NCBI RefSeq assembly: GCF_042646605.1
Contig: NZ_JBHRUG010000013.1
Coordinates: 1 to 64,000 of the forward strand
Reading direction: 5' to 3'
Length of the DNA stretch: 64,000 bases
Origin: Litchfieldella rifensis
GTDB lineage: Bacteria; Pseudomonadota; Gammaproteobacteria; Pseudomonadales; Halomonadaceae
The number at the start of each line of letters is the position of its first letter. The first letter of the stretch is position 1. This document shows positions 33,321 to 41,363 of the stretch, one piece after another. A program made the position numbers and the translations under genes. The notes beneath the pieces were generated by a model, which worked only from the letters and a program-made list of their open reading frames with translations, was not told the origin of the DNA and did not search any database.

Positions 33321-34079
33321 TCAGGAGAACGTCTCGGCAATCTTCTCTATACACTCAGCGAGTATCCATTCTCCCTTTTCGGATGTCGCCTGCGACGGGG
33401 ACGACAAGGTCCCTGAACTCGGCACCCAGGTCGGATCGGGAGGAAAGACATCGTAGGGTGGAAACTCCGCAGGCGGAACATCGACCACCTTCGACATGTC
33501 CACCAAGTCGGGATGAATTCTCAGCATGATTGAGGTTTCCAGCACGCCTCCATGCTCGACCGCCCACCCTGAGAATCCATCGGGGAACACCTTCTTGACG
33601 GTAGCCTCACTGATAAAGTCCCAATAGGAGAGCAGGACCACCTTCAGCTCTATCCCTGACAGCCTGGCGTACTTCACGGCACGGTCGGCCGCTTCGACCA
33701 GGAACATGGAGTTCTCGAAATGCCCATTGATAATGAGAAACTCCCGGTTCCCGTGCTCCAGGAAGGCGAGAATCACATCATAGACATACTCCTCCAGGGA
33801 GCGACCACTGACACAGGTAGTCCCCGGGAAGAAGTTCCCGCCTCCCGACTTGACCTGCGACTTGTAGCCATAGGCAATCGGGGGAGCGACCAGCATATTT
33901 TTGCTACGCTCGGCGACCCGGCAGGCAATATGTTCCGGAATCAGTACATCAGGGTTCAGGGACATATGCGGTCCATGCTGTTCGATAGCGCCCACCGGCA
34001 TCACTATCTTGCATCTCCCATCCTTCACCCTGTCGTGATAGGACACCCAGTCCATTTCCGCTAGCTTGACCTTCTTCAT
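33321..34079 (-). CDS. Creatininase (creatinine amidohydrolase)
   Basis: 252 residues. It resembles the Pseudomonas putida enzyme along its whole length: GAIEQHGPHM, AYGYKSQVKSGGGNFFPGTT, INGHFENSMF, VVLLSYWDF, GWAVEHGGVLETSIML and FPPYDVFPPDP. E33, H35, D44, H120 and E122 line up with the known metal ligands, and the active-site tryptophans (YWDF, GWAVEHGG) are present. It hydrolyses creatinine to creatine. ATG at 34079 shares one base with the BCCT stop (TGATG). This is the true creatininase and not merely the broad family. Confidence 0.92.
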   Translation of the reverse strand: MKKVKLAEMDWVSYHDRVKDGRCKIVMPVGAIEQHGPHMSLNPDVLIPEHIACRVAERSKNMLVAPPIAYGYKSQVKSGGGNFFPGTTCVSGRSLEEYVYDVILAFLEHGNREFLIINGHFENSMFLVEAADRAVKYARLSGIELKVVLLSYWDFISEATVKKVFPDGFSGWAVEHGGVLETSIMLRIHPDLVDMSKVVDVPPAEFPPYDVFPPDPTWVPSSGTLSSPSQATSEKGEWILAECIEKIAETFS

Positions 34080-35674
34080 CAACCCTTTTCTCCCGCAAAA
34101 GATTTCACCGAGTATTGCTGGCGAAAGTAGCTATCATTCTGAACGGCTCGCAGAATCGAATAGGCCATCAGGAGCATGATCACCGAGAAGGGCAATGCCG
34201 ACAGGATGGCGGCAGTCTGCAGGGTCGACAACGCCCAGGCGCCTCCCACCAGCAGCAGTACGGCTGCGATGGCCCCCTCCATGACACCCCAGAATACGCG
34301 GTGCCTGGAAAGCGGGTGCGGATCCCCCTCACTGAGGATGGTGGTAATGACAAGGGTTCCCGAGTCAGACGAAGTGATGAAGTAGGTTGCTACCAGCACC
34401 GTACCGAAGAATCCGGCCAGCACCCCGACGATGCCAACGTCCATGGCCGTGAAGGTAGCATAGAGCGCCAGAGAGACATCGTTGGCGACGGCGTCTGCAA
34501 TGCCCCCGCTGCCAAACAGCTCCTCGTAGATCGCCGTGCCGCCATAGGCCGATAGCCAGACAAAGGAGAGCAGGGATGAAACCCCTACCACGCCGAGGAT
34601 GAATTCACGGATGGTTCTGCCCCTCGAGACCCTCGCCACGAAGACCCCAACGAAGGGAGCCCAGGACATCCACCATCCCCAATAGAAGACGGTCCACCAG
34701 CCCTGCCAGGAGTCCTGCCATGACTCGGCACCATTCGCTGCGGTCACATTGCTGCCGGTATAGAAGCTCAGGGGAATCACCGACCTGGCATAGTCACCCA
34801 CGGAGTCCAGAAAGCCGCCGATGATGTAACGCGTCGGGCCGAAGATGAAGAAGAAGGCGAGCAGCAGGAAGGTCAGCCACATATTGGCCTGCGAAAGATA
34901 CTTGATACCCCGCTTCAGTCCCGTGAGAACCGAGATGAGTGCCAGAACGGTGATCACGCCGATCAACGTGACCTGCACCAGATTATTGACAGGCACATCC
35001 CATAGATAATTAAGACCAGAATTGATTTGCTGAACACCCAGCCCCAGAGAGGTTGCGATACCAAAAAGGGTGGCAAAGACGGCAATGATATCGATGAGGT
35101 TACCAATCCACCCATTGACCTTCTCCCCCAGGATTGGATAGAGCGTGTAGCGGATGCTCAGTGGCTTACCATATCGATAGGCCATCAAGGCCAGGCCGAG
35201 GGCAACGATGCAGTAGATGGCCCAGGCATTGAGTCCCCAGTGGAAGTAGGCGAGACGCATGGCGACATCTGCGGCTTCTCCGTTGCCTACCGCCGACGAG
35301 AATGGTGTCCCGTGCGAGAGATGCATGATGGGCTCAGCGATGGACCAGAAGATAATGCCAATGCCTTGGCCGGCCGCATACAGCATCGCAAACCATGTAA
35401 AGTAGCCGAACTCCGGCTTTTCATCCTCTTCTCCCAGCTTCAAGCGCCCATACTTGCTGAAAGCCAGGGCCAGGAGGAAAATCAGGAAGCTCGCCGCCAG
35501 GCCGACATACCACCAATTGAAATAGAAGGTCACATAGGTTCTTCCCCTGTCGATCAGCCCCGTCGCTGCCTCGGGGAAGAGTATGGCAAGGGATATAAAG
35601 GCGACCATGATCAGTACTGATACCATGGTAACCAGTGGATTCACCCCCCTAAAGGGGCCTGAGTGAAGGACCAT
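34079..35674 (-). CDS. BCCT-family transporter, probable creatine/creatinine uptake
   Basis: About 531 residues with 12 expected helices. The BCCT signature is seen in WSIAEPIMHLSHGTPF, AYFHWGLNAWAIYC and the tryptophan-rich WWTVFYWGWWMSWAPFVG of helix 8, the betaine-binding box. The start at 35674 has TAGGAG eight bases upstream; an ATG at 35695 would add seven residues but has no ribosome binding site. BCCT carriers import quaternary ammonium or guanidino compounds with sodium or protons. Co-transcription with creatininase suggests creatinine or creatine rather than osmoprotectant transport. Confidence 0.88.
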   Translation of the reverse strand: MVLHSGPFRGVNPLVTMVSVLIMVAFISLAILFPEAATGLIDRGRTYVTFYFNWWYVGLAASFLIFLLALAFSKYGRLKLGEEDEKPEFGYFTWFAMLYAAGQGIGIIFWSIAEPIMHLSHGTPFSSAVGNGEAADVAMRLAYFHWGLNAWAIYCIVALGLALMAYRYGKPLSIRYTLYPILGEKVNGWIGNLIDIIAVFATLFGIATSLGLGVQQINSGLNYLWDVPVNNLVQVTLIGVITVLALISVLTGLKRGIKYLSQANMWLTFLLLAFFFIFGPTRYIIGGFLDSVGDYARSVIPLSFYTGSNVTAANGAESWQDSWQGWWTVFYWGWWMSWAPFVGVFVARVSRGRTIREFILGVVGVSSLLSFVWLSAYGGTAIYEELFGSGGIADAVANDVSLALYATFTAMDVGIVGVLAGFFGTVLVATYFITSSDSGTLVITTILSEGDPHPLSRHRVFWGVMEGAIAAVLLLVGGAWALSTLQTAAILSALPFSVIMLLMAYSILRAVQNDSYFRQQYSVKSFAGEKG

Positions 35675-35705
35675 ACCGAACACTCCTATAGTCATTGTTC
35701 TTGTG

Positions 35706-35728
35706 CAAAAAGGGGGCCATGCCCCCTT
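35706..35728 (-). terminator. Rho-independent terminator between creA and BCCT gene
   Basis: AAGGGGGC-ATG-GCCCCCTTTTT on the minus strand, directly behind the creatinase stop. It would separate creA from the downstream transporter and creatininase genes or act as a leaky attenuator. Confidence 0.8.
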
Positions 35729-35733
35729 GGATG

Positions 35734-36942
35734 CTACTTGATGATGTTGTGGTTCGGGCCATACGGGAATGCAGTTATGTTCTCGGCTCCGTGCTCATTG
35801 ACCACCAGGATGTCGTGCTCGCGGTAACCACCGGCCCCGGGGCGCCCATCCGGAACCATGATCATCGGCTCCATGGAGACGACCATGTTGGGCTCGAGTA
35901 CCGTCTCGATGTCTTCACGCAACTCCAGCCCCGCCTCACGGCCATAGTAGTGGCTCAGGGTGCCGAAAGAGTGGCCGTAGCCGAAGGTGCGGTACTGCAG
36001 AAGATCATGCTCGGCGAAGATATCATTGAGCTCGTGAGCGATGTCGCAACAACGTACGCCGGCCTTGATCAGCTCCTGACCTCGCTTGTGTACCTTGCAA
36101 TTCACTTCCCATAACCGCAGATGCTCATCAGAGGCATATTCGCAGAACAGGGTCCGTTCCAGGGCTGTGTAGTAGCCGGAGATCATCGGGAACGTGTTAA
36201 GACTCAAGATATCCCCTGGCTTCACTCGGCGGCTGGTCACCGGGTTATGGGCGCCATCGGTGTTGATGCCGGACTGGAACCAGACCCAGGTATCCATCAA
36301 CTCGCCGTTGGGGTAGGTCTTGGCGATCTCGCGGACCATGGCCCGCTGGCCAGCCAGTGCCACCTCATACTCCGGCACGCCGGCGGCGATAGCATCACGT
36401 ACCGCGACACCGCCCACGTCGGCGATACGCGCTCCCTGACGGATCAAGGCGATCTCCTCGTCCGACTTGAACATGCGCATCTTCATGGTCGGCACGCCGA
36501 TATCGACCAGTTCGACATCGCCAAGGGCATCGAGTAGCTTCTGCTGGTTCTGTAGGGTGAGGTGGTCGAACTCGACGCCGACCCGCTTCTTGCCTTCACA
36601 GAGCTGCTTGACGGCCTTGAAGAAGTTGTCCTTCTGCCAGTCGGTATAGACGATGTTATCGCCTAGGCGGTTACGCCGATACGGCTGCCCGCCGTCGATG
36701 TTGGCCGTCACGGTGGTGAAGTTGTCCTGGGTCACCACCAGGCCGTAATCCCGTCCAAACTTGCAGTACACGAAGTCACTGAAGTAGTTGATATTGTGAT
36801 AGGAAGTTAGAACCACAGCATCAACGCTATGCTCAGCCATATAGCTGCGCAATTTATCGAGACGACGCCGCATCTCTTCATCAGAGAATGTGGGGACGAT
36901 CTTTTCGCCGTTGGGAATTTCAATGAGGGAAGGAAGTTGCAT
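35734..36942 (-). CDS. creA: Creatinase (creatine amidinohydrolase)
   Basis: 402 residues. Near-identical layout to Pseudomonas creatinase: TSYHNINYFSDF, NIDGGQPYRR, SGINTDGAHNPVTSR with catalytic His232, YYTALERTLF, GYGHSFGTLSHYYGREAGLE and GGYREHDILVVNE. It hydrolyses creatine to sarcosine and urea in a pita-bread fold without the usual metal site. AGGAGA lies eight bases upstream. It follows a 104-residue unknown gene by 20 bases and feeds sarcosine to soxBDAG. Confidence 0.96.
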   Translation of the reverse strand: MQLPSLIEIPNGEKIVPTFSDEEMRRRLDKLRSYMAEHSVDAVVLTSYHNINYFSDFVYCKFGRDYGLVVTQDNFTTVTANIDGGQPYRRNRLGDNIVYTDWQKDNFFKAVKQLCEGKKRVGVEFDHLTLQNQQKLLDALGDVELVDIGVPTMKMRMFKSDEEIALIRQGARIADVGGVAVRDAIAAGVPEYEVALAGQRAMVREIAKTYPNGELMDTWVWFQSGINTDGAHNPVTSRRVKPGDILSLNTFPMISGYYTALERTLFCEYASDEHLRLWEVNCKVHKRGQELIKAGVRCCDIAHELNDIFAEHDLLQYRTFGYGHSFGTLSHYYGREAGLELREDIETVLEPNMVVSMEPMIMVPDGRPGAGGYREHDILVVNEHGAENITAFPYGPNHNIIK

Positions 36943-36962
36943 GTTGTTCTCCTGTGCTTTGG

Positions 36963-37277
36963 TTAAGCAACTTTCAAGGTAGGTTTGGACCCGACCTTGA
37001 TCGAAACGCCATCGGCATTAGCCGATGAGTCTTTCTCTGAAAACTCGAACAGCGCGAGCTTATAGCGCTCTTCGAGAATTCTGATAACTCGGGTTATATG
37101 GAAAAACTCATCATCTTTGACCATCAAGTCGAAACTAATCAATCTGACACCGGAGAGGTTGATGGCGTAGGATCCTTCTACTCGGAGCATCGAGGAAATT
37201 TCCTTCTTCAGTCCTCTGGGCATCATGCCGGCGGGAGCCGATCTCTTGGCTCTAAGAATCAGTGTCCAGTTCTTCAT
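36963..37277 (-). CDS. Unknown small protein at the head of the creatinase operon
   Basis: 104 residues, basic N-terminal half (MKNWTLILRAKRSAPAGMMP), then an alternating beta/helix pattern (GSYAINLSGVRLISFDLMV; RVIRILEERYKLALFEF). No signal peptide, membrane helix or recognised family. Excellent GGAGG six bases before the ATG; 20 bases separate its stop from creA, so it is the first gene of the same transcript. A regulatory or accessory role in creatine use is a guess from position. Confidence 0.65.
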   Translation of the reverse strand: MKNWTLILRAKRSAPAGMMPRGLKKEISSMLRVEGSYAINLSGVRLISFDLMVKDDEFFHITRVIRILEERYKLALFEFSEKDSSANADGVSIKVGSKPTLKVA

Positions 37278-37567
37278 ATGGCCTCCACCGCCTGGTTACT
37301 GGACGAACTATCGGCATGGAGTGACTCGAGAGCAAATTACAAGTCCAAATGTGCCCATTGGGTCGACCAATGGGCATATTTTTCAATGGATTAGATATGA
37401 GATGAGAGAATAATCCCGCAGTCGAGCAAACACCGCGCGCCCGGCGTTACCCCAGTATCAGGGTATCTCGACTCGACTGCATGAGGACAGAATATGGAAT
37501 GGCCAACCCGAGTCCAAAGCGCTGGTGTCGGCACCTGACACGTGAACTCGAAGGCTGCCATGGGTTC
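37278..37567. promoter_or_regulatory. Promoter region of creatinase operon
   Basis: No gene. Contains the 10-5-10 inverted repeat at 37352-37376 about 75 bases upstream of the first gene. Confidence 0.5.
37352..37376. promoter_or_regulatory. Perfect inverted repeat upstream of creatinase operon (operator or terminator)
   Basis: TGCCCATTGG-GTCGA-CCAATGGGCA: ten-base perfect arms and a five-base spacer, followed on the plus strand by TATTTTTC. No plus-strand gene ends nearby, so an operator for the creatinase promoter is at least as likely as a terminator. Confidence 0.6.
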
Positions 37568-37981
37568 CTAGCGGTGAAACTGTTTATGCTGCTCCGGCTG
37601 CCAGAGGATGGCATCGATATACAACTGGGATACACTTCCATCGGGCAGCGGCCAGTCAATGGTATCTCCCACCCGCAAGCCCAGCAGAGCGGCTCCAATA
37701 GGAGCCAGTATCGAAATAGCATCCTCGGTGCTTGCAAGGGCATGTGGGTACACGAGCGTACGTGTCAACTGACGCTTGCGCACCAGATCGGTGAAGCGGA
37801 TGCGGCTGTTCATGCTGACCACATCCTTGGGCACCTGCTCAGGATCCACGACTTCACTGCGTAAAAGCTCGTCTTCCAAGGCTTCCGCTACAGGCCAGTC
37901 CTTGTCATCGGCATTTTCGATCAAGCGTTGAAGCCGTTCAGCATCCAGACGATTGATAATCAGGGATGGGCGTGATGACAT
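37568..37981 (-). CDS. rnk: Rnk, regulator of nucleoside diphosphate kinase
   Basis: 137 residues. GreA/GreB-like C-terminal domain (VSMNSRIRFTDL, SILAPIGAALLGLRVGDTID, then WPLPDG) after a short coiled-coil N-terminus (LDAERLQRLIENADD). Rnk binds RNA polymerase secondary channel region and influences nucleotide pools. The start at 37981 has GAGGAGAG a few bases upstream; the frame remains open to 38029. Confidence 0.9.
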   Translation of the reverse strand: MSSRPSLIINRLDAERLQRLIENADDKDWPVAEALEDELLRSEVVDPEQVPKDVVSMNSRIRFTDLVRKRQLTRTLVYPHALASTEDAISILAPIGAALLGLRVGDTIDWPLPDGSVSQLYIDAILWQPEQHKQFHR

Positions 37982-38035
37982 GATTCTCTCCTCGATCCCA
38001 ATCAACGGGTTATTAACAAAGGCTATCAACCAACT

Positions 38036-38066
38036 AAAAAGCCCCTCCCCACAAAGCGGGGAAGGA
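38036..38066 (-). terminator. Rho-independent terminator
   Basis: CCTTCCCC-GCTTTGT-GGGGAGG stem followed by GGCTTTTTAG on the minus strand. It ends the transcript of the GNAT-like fragment before rnk. Confidence 0.75.
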
Positions 38067-38200
38067 CTCTACTTCGTTCGACTTTACGGTATTTCTCGAG
38101 AGCGTGACAAGAGAATACTACGATAAGCACTGCCCGGCCCGTGCAAGCAATCTTTGATTAACCCCGTTCAGGTGCCACTTCACCTGCTTCCCGGCGGGCA

Positions 38201-38347
38201 TCATGCCTCGCCTTGTTGCTTCTTCCAGTCGGCAAATGACAGGCGCCAGTGCAGGCACCAGCAACCCTTGCAACCATCGTAGGCGCCCAATAGCGCATCG
38301 AAGTCGCGCCAAGTTGCCTTGGTTAGCGGTTTGAACGACAAGGCCAT
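38201..38347 (-). pseudogene. GNAT-like N-terminal fragment or 48-residue orphan
   Basis: A very strong ribosome binding site (AAGGAGGT five bases before ATG 38347) starts 48 codons: MALSFKPLTKATWRDFDALL, GAYDGCKGCWCLHWRL, SFADWKKQQGEA. The TWRDFDALLG..GGCWC..WR pattern resembles the start of a family of GNAT-like acetyltransferases that continue for about 150 residues; here a TGA interrupts and the following frames do not resume a clear match. Probably a truncated gene, possibly an expressed cysteine-rich peptide. Confidence 0.45.
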
Positions 38348-38462
38348 TGGTACCTCCTTGTTCCATTCTCATAACAGAGATTAGACCGCCCGTATGATTA
38401 TCGACTTATCGTGCCCTGACTGGTGAAAAAGCATTCGCCTCATGGCAAGCGCCACGCTCACA

Positions 38463-38486
38463 ATAAAAAACCCTCCGAAGAGGGCT
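38463..38486 (-). terminator. Rho-independent terminator
   Basis: CCCTC-TTCG-GAGGG stem followed by TTTTTT on the minus strand, behind the 69-residue gene at 38594-38803. Confidence 0.8.
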
Positions 38487-38593
38487 TAGTGTTGACGACA
38501 ATCTTAGGGAAGCACTGAACAAATACCTGTTCGGGGGTGGCTATGCTACAGGCAGCATGCCCACTCGCAGCAGCGGAAACTCCGTGTCCTAGC

Positions 38594-38803
38594 TCATGCC
38601 ATCAACGTATCGTGGCCGTGCTGCAGCTGACGCTGAGCCTCGTCCAGCGTGTGGGTCTTGCCGCTCCAGGGCAAATGCTCGCCTGCGCGGTGGATATGGT
38701 ATTCGACCTGGCACTGGTCCTCGTCGTCCAGGATCTCGTAGCGGTGGATCTCGTCACCGAACTCGTTGCACCAACAGTCGGCGTGGATCTTGCTCCAGTA
38801 CAT
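38594..38803 (-). CDS. Hypothetical small acidic protein
   Basis: 69 residues from ATG 38803 (AGAGGTGATC spaced well), beginning MYWSKIHADCWCNEFGDEIH. Rich in charged and aromatic residues with two cysteines; no signal peptide or membrane helix. No family recognised. It has its own terminator. Confidence 0.6.
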   Translation of the reverse strand: MYWSKIHADCWCNEFGDEIHRYEILDDEDQCQVEYHIHRAGEHLPWSGKTHTLDEAQRQLQHGHDTLMA

Positions 38804-39453
38804 GGTGATCACCTCTGTAGGCGCATCAGCGCCAGGATGCTCCAGTTCACGACAGCGCGCTTGCCTTGGCTTTGATCTGGTCTGATCGGGGGGCTTCGCG
38901 CGGCCCCGCAGCACCTTGCTCCGGAACGCCTCATGACTGCCTTTGGCGAAGGAGGAAGAAGCTGAGATTGAAGAATAACCACCCTGCCGTCACCCCGAAG
39001 GCAAGAACAGCCGGCGATTTCGCGGCCATTTCCGGATTGGTCAAGATTACCTCGGCCAGTAGAGTCCTTACCGAGGATGCGCTTTGGCACGCTACCGCCA
39101 CGAAGCAGCACGTTTTCGCTTCCCCTTTCCAAGCTTGGAGGGATGCCAGCTGTCGCCTCCCTCAAGCCCGAGAAACAATTTCACACATTTTGTTACATAT
39201 CAGATTAGACCAGAATGAGGGGGCGTGTGTAGTTATTAGGAAAAAAACAATAGTGAGACCATTCGATAGTGCCTGTGGTCTTGGGCTTCGAGGCCAACTC
39301 CCGGACGGCGGGAGCCAATAACGGGGAGGCGCCGACGGGCTTGCAGAGGTCGCAGGTTCATATTCAATTTCTCTGACTTACCAACAGCATGGAAAACCGC
39401 CACTTACGGTCCATACTCTGAGCATAATGCGCCCATGCAGGTAGGAGACAACG
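38804..39453. other. 650-base stretch without a recognised gene
   Basis: Open frames on both strands here lack ribosome binding sites and family resemblance. No RNA gene or repeat recognised. Confidence 0.45.
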
Positions 39454-39675
39454 ATGGTCATCAGGCACGCTCGTCAACTCACCCGAGGGGAGATCTCTGC
39501 CACCCACGAGGGAGCCATCCTCGATTATCCTTATGTCGAAACAGAGCACGAATCATTTTTCGAGGTGACAGAGAAACAGGCGCTCGGCATCCGTCAGGCC
39601 TTGGCTAAAGATGAGACCGCATGGGTGAACGGTCAGCGTGTGCTTGAGTTATACACCAAGCCAAGGCAGCACTGA
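39454..39675 (+). CDS. Hypothetical small protein
   Basis: 73 residues (MVIRHARQLTRGEISATHEG start), soluble, mixed charge, with a GGAGA ribosome binding site five to eight bases upstream. No family recognised. Confidence 0.5.
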   Translation: MVIRHARQLTRGEISATHEGAILDYPYVETEHESFFEVTEKQALGIRQALAKDETAWVNGQRVLELYTKPRQH

Positions 39676-39736
39676 ATGCCGCTGACTCTGTTCGGTATAC
39701 GGGTTTGATGGTTGATGGGGCATTCTCCAATTCTGC

Positions 39737-40294
39737 CTAACGGGTTCCTCCTGCAATAAGTTCGCTTGTGGTTGTCACCGTGCCATAAGCGAAGGCCAAG
39801 GCTGCCATCATCGCAGCGTGGACCTGAGCCGCTGGAACTGTCGTTCCGTCGAATTCAAGATCGAGCGTGGCACAAGCATCATGGATGATGGTCGTCTTAT
39901 AGCCGAAATCCGAGGCCGCCCGACTGGTCGCGTCGATACACATGTGGCTCATGGCGCCAATGACCACGACCTCTTCGATACCCTGCTTATCCAGCATCTC
40001 TTTCAGGCCCGTCTCAAGAAACGAGTTGGGATAATGCTTCAGGAGAACCGTTTCCGATTTCAGGGGCTCAACAACCGAGTTAATTTCTGCCCCCTCTGTG
40101 CCGGGATTGAAGAATGGCGCATCCGGATCGGTGAACTCATGTCGAACGTGGATGATCAAATCCTTTGTCGAACGAGCGTGTTCAATGACCGCAGCTGCAT
40201 TCACTGCTGCCTTTTCAATACCTACCAGCGGCAACTTGCCGTTGGAAAAGTATTCATTCTGAATATCGACGACAATAATGGCACGTTGACTCAT
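39737..40294 (-). CDS. Isochorismatase-family cysteine hydrolase
   Basis: 185 residues. Catalytic Asp in IIVVDIQNEYF (D10), Lys in VLLKHYPNSF and nucleophile Cys in VIGAMSHMCIDATSRAASDFG (near residue 119) form the family triad. Substrates in the family include amides such as nicotinamide, N-carbamoyl compounds and isochorismate; none can be assigned. It is not closely similar to the N-carbamoylsarcosine remnant at 30346-30591. Lies downstream of an alpha/beta hydrolase and opposite a GlxA-type regulator. Confidence 0.88.
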   Translation of the reverse strand: MSQRAIIVVDIQNEYFSNGKLPLVGIEKAAVNAAAVIEHARSTKDLIIHVRHEFTDPDAPFFNPGTEGAEINSVVEPLKSETVLLKHYPNSFLETGLKEMLDKQGIEEVVVIGAMSHMCIDATSRAASDFGYKTTIIHDACATLDLEFDGTTVPAAQVHAAMMAALAFAYGTVTTTSELIAGGTR

Positions 40295-40412
40295 ATCTAT
40301 TCCTTTGTCTGAATTTAAAACATGTCTGCTTGATAGCTGTCTTGTTTGACTTTAACTAAGCCGATGATTCGATACTTTTTGTATCGATGATAATTTCATT
40401 GAGCCTTGAATC

Positions 40413-41252
40413 TCAGGAGAAGAAATTTCGAATGGCCACCGCGATTTCCTCTGCATGTGTCTCCAGAGCAAAATGACCGGAGTCGTAGAATAGAATCTCG
40501 GCGTCAGGAATATCGCGTTTAAAGGCTTCGGCCCCCGGGGGAAGGAAGAACGGGTCATTACTCCCCCACACTGCCAGAAACGGTGGCTTGTGGGTGCGGA
40601 AATATTTCTGGAACTCAGGGTAGAGTGCAACATTAGTCTTGTAGTCACCCAGCAAATCGAGCTGGATGTCATCAGCTCCAGGGCGATTCAGGTAGTAAGC
40701 ATCGAGCGTATAGCCGTCAGGAGAGACTTTGGTAACATCTGGCACGCCATGCGTGTATTGATAATAGGCCATGTCCAGTGTAATCACGCTGCGTAGTGCT
40801 TCGCGGTTCTCATCTGAGGCATTCTCCCAATACGCGCGAATTGGGTTCCAGCCATCACTCAGTCCCTCGGCATAGGCGTTGCCATTCTGAGAGATAATTC
40901 CGGTGATACGTTCCGGATGGTGGATAGCCAGTCGGAAACCGATCGGCGCGCCGTAGTCGAAGACATAAATCGCGAAGCGTTTGAAGCCGATGATCTCGGT
41001 GAAGCGCTCAATCGTATCCGCGATGTAATCGAAGCTGTTGACCTTCGGATTGTCGGATTGTCCGAATCCCGGCAGATCCGGCGCAACGATATGGAAGCGG
41101 TCGGAAAGCAATGGAATCAGATCGCGGAACATATGACTGGAGCTGGGGAAGCCATGAAGCAACAAAAGCTTCGGTGAGCCCGCCGCCCCCGCTTCCCGAT
41201 AGAAAATCTCCAGCCCGTCGATGTTGATCGTTTGATAGGCAATGTCGGTCAT
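40413..41252 (-). CDS. Alpha/beta hydrolase, haloalkane dehalogenase/epoxide hydrolase type
   Basis: 279 residues. LLLLHGFPSSSHMFRDLIPL gives the oxyanion HG motif. The nucleophile elbow YVFDYGAPIGFRLA has Asp rather than Ser, as in epoxide hydrolases and dehalogenases; the late histidine is in YDSGHFALETH. Substrate unknown. Transcribed divergently from a GlxA/AraC regulator, with the start codons about 110 bases apart. Confidence 0.86.
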   Translation of the reverse strand: MTDIAYQTINIDGLEIFYREAGAAGSPKLLLLHGFPSSSHMFRDLIPLLSDRFHIVAPDLPGFGQSDNPKVNSFDYIADTIERFTEIIGFKRFAIYVFDYGAPIGFRLAIHHPERITGIISQNGNAYAEGLSDGWNPIRAYWENASDENREALRSVITLDMAYYQYTHGVPDVTKVSPDGYTLDAYYLNRPGADDIQLDLLGDYKTNVALYPEFQKYFRTHKPPFLAVWGSNDPFFLPPGAEAFKRDIPDAEILFYDSGHFALETHAEEIAVAIRNFFS

Positions 41253-41363
41253 GGTCTGTTGCCTCCTTTGAGTGAAGCTCGTCGAAGCGTCTTGACATCA
41301 TCGCCCTCCGGTAGTCGACTTGACCATTGTCGATATCGACATAATCAGGGGCGATTACGACAC

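Noticed and set aside
41232..41363. N-terminal extension of the GlxA-type regulator
   Set aside because: The extension runs antisense into the divergent hydrolase start and has no DJ-1-like sequence; the family begins near ATG 41364.
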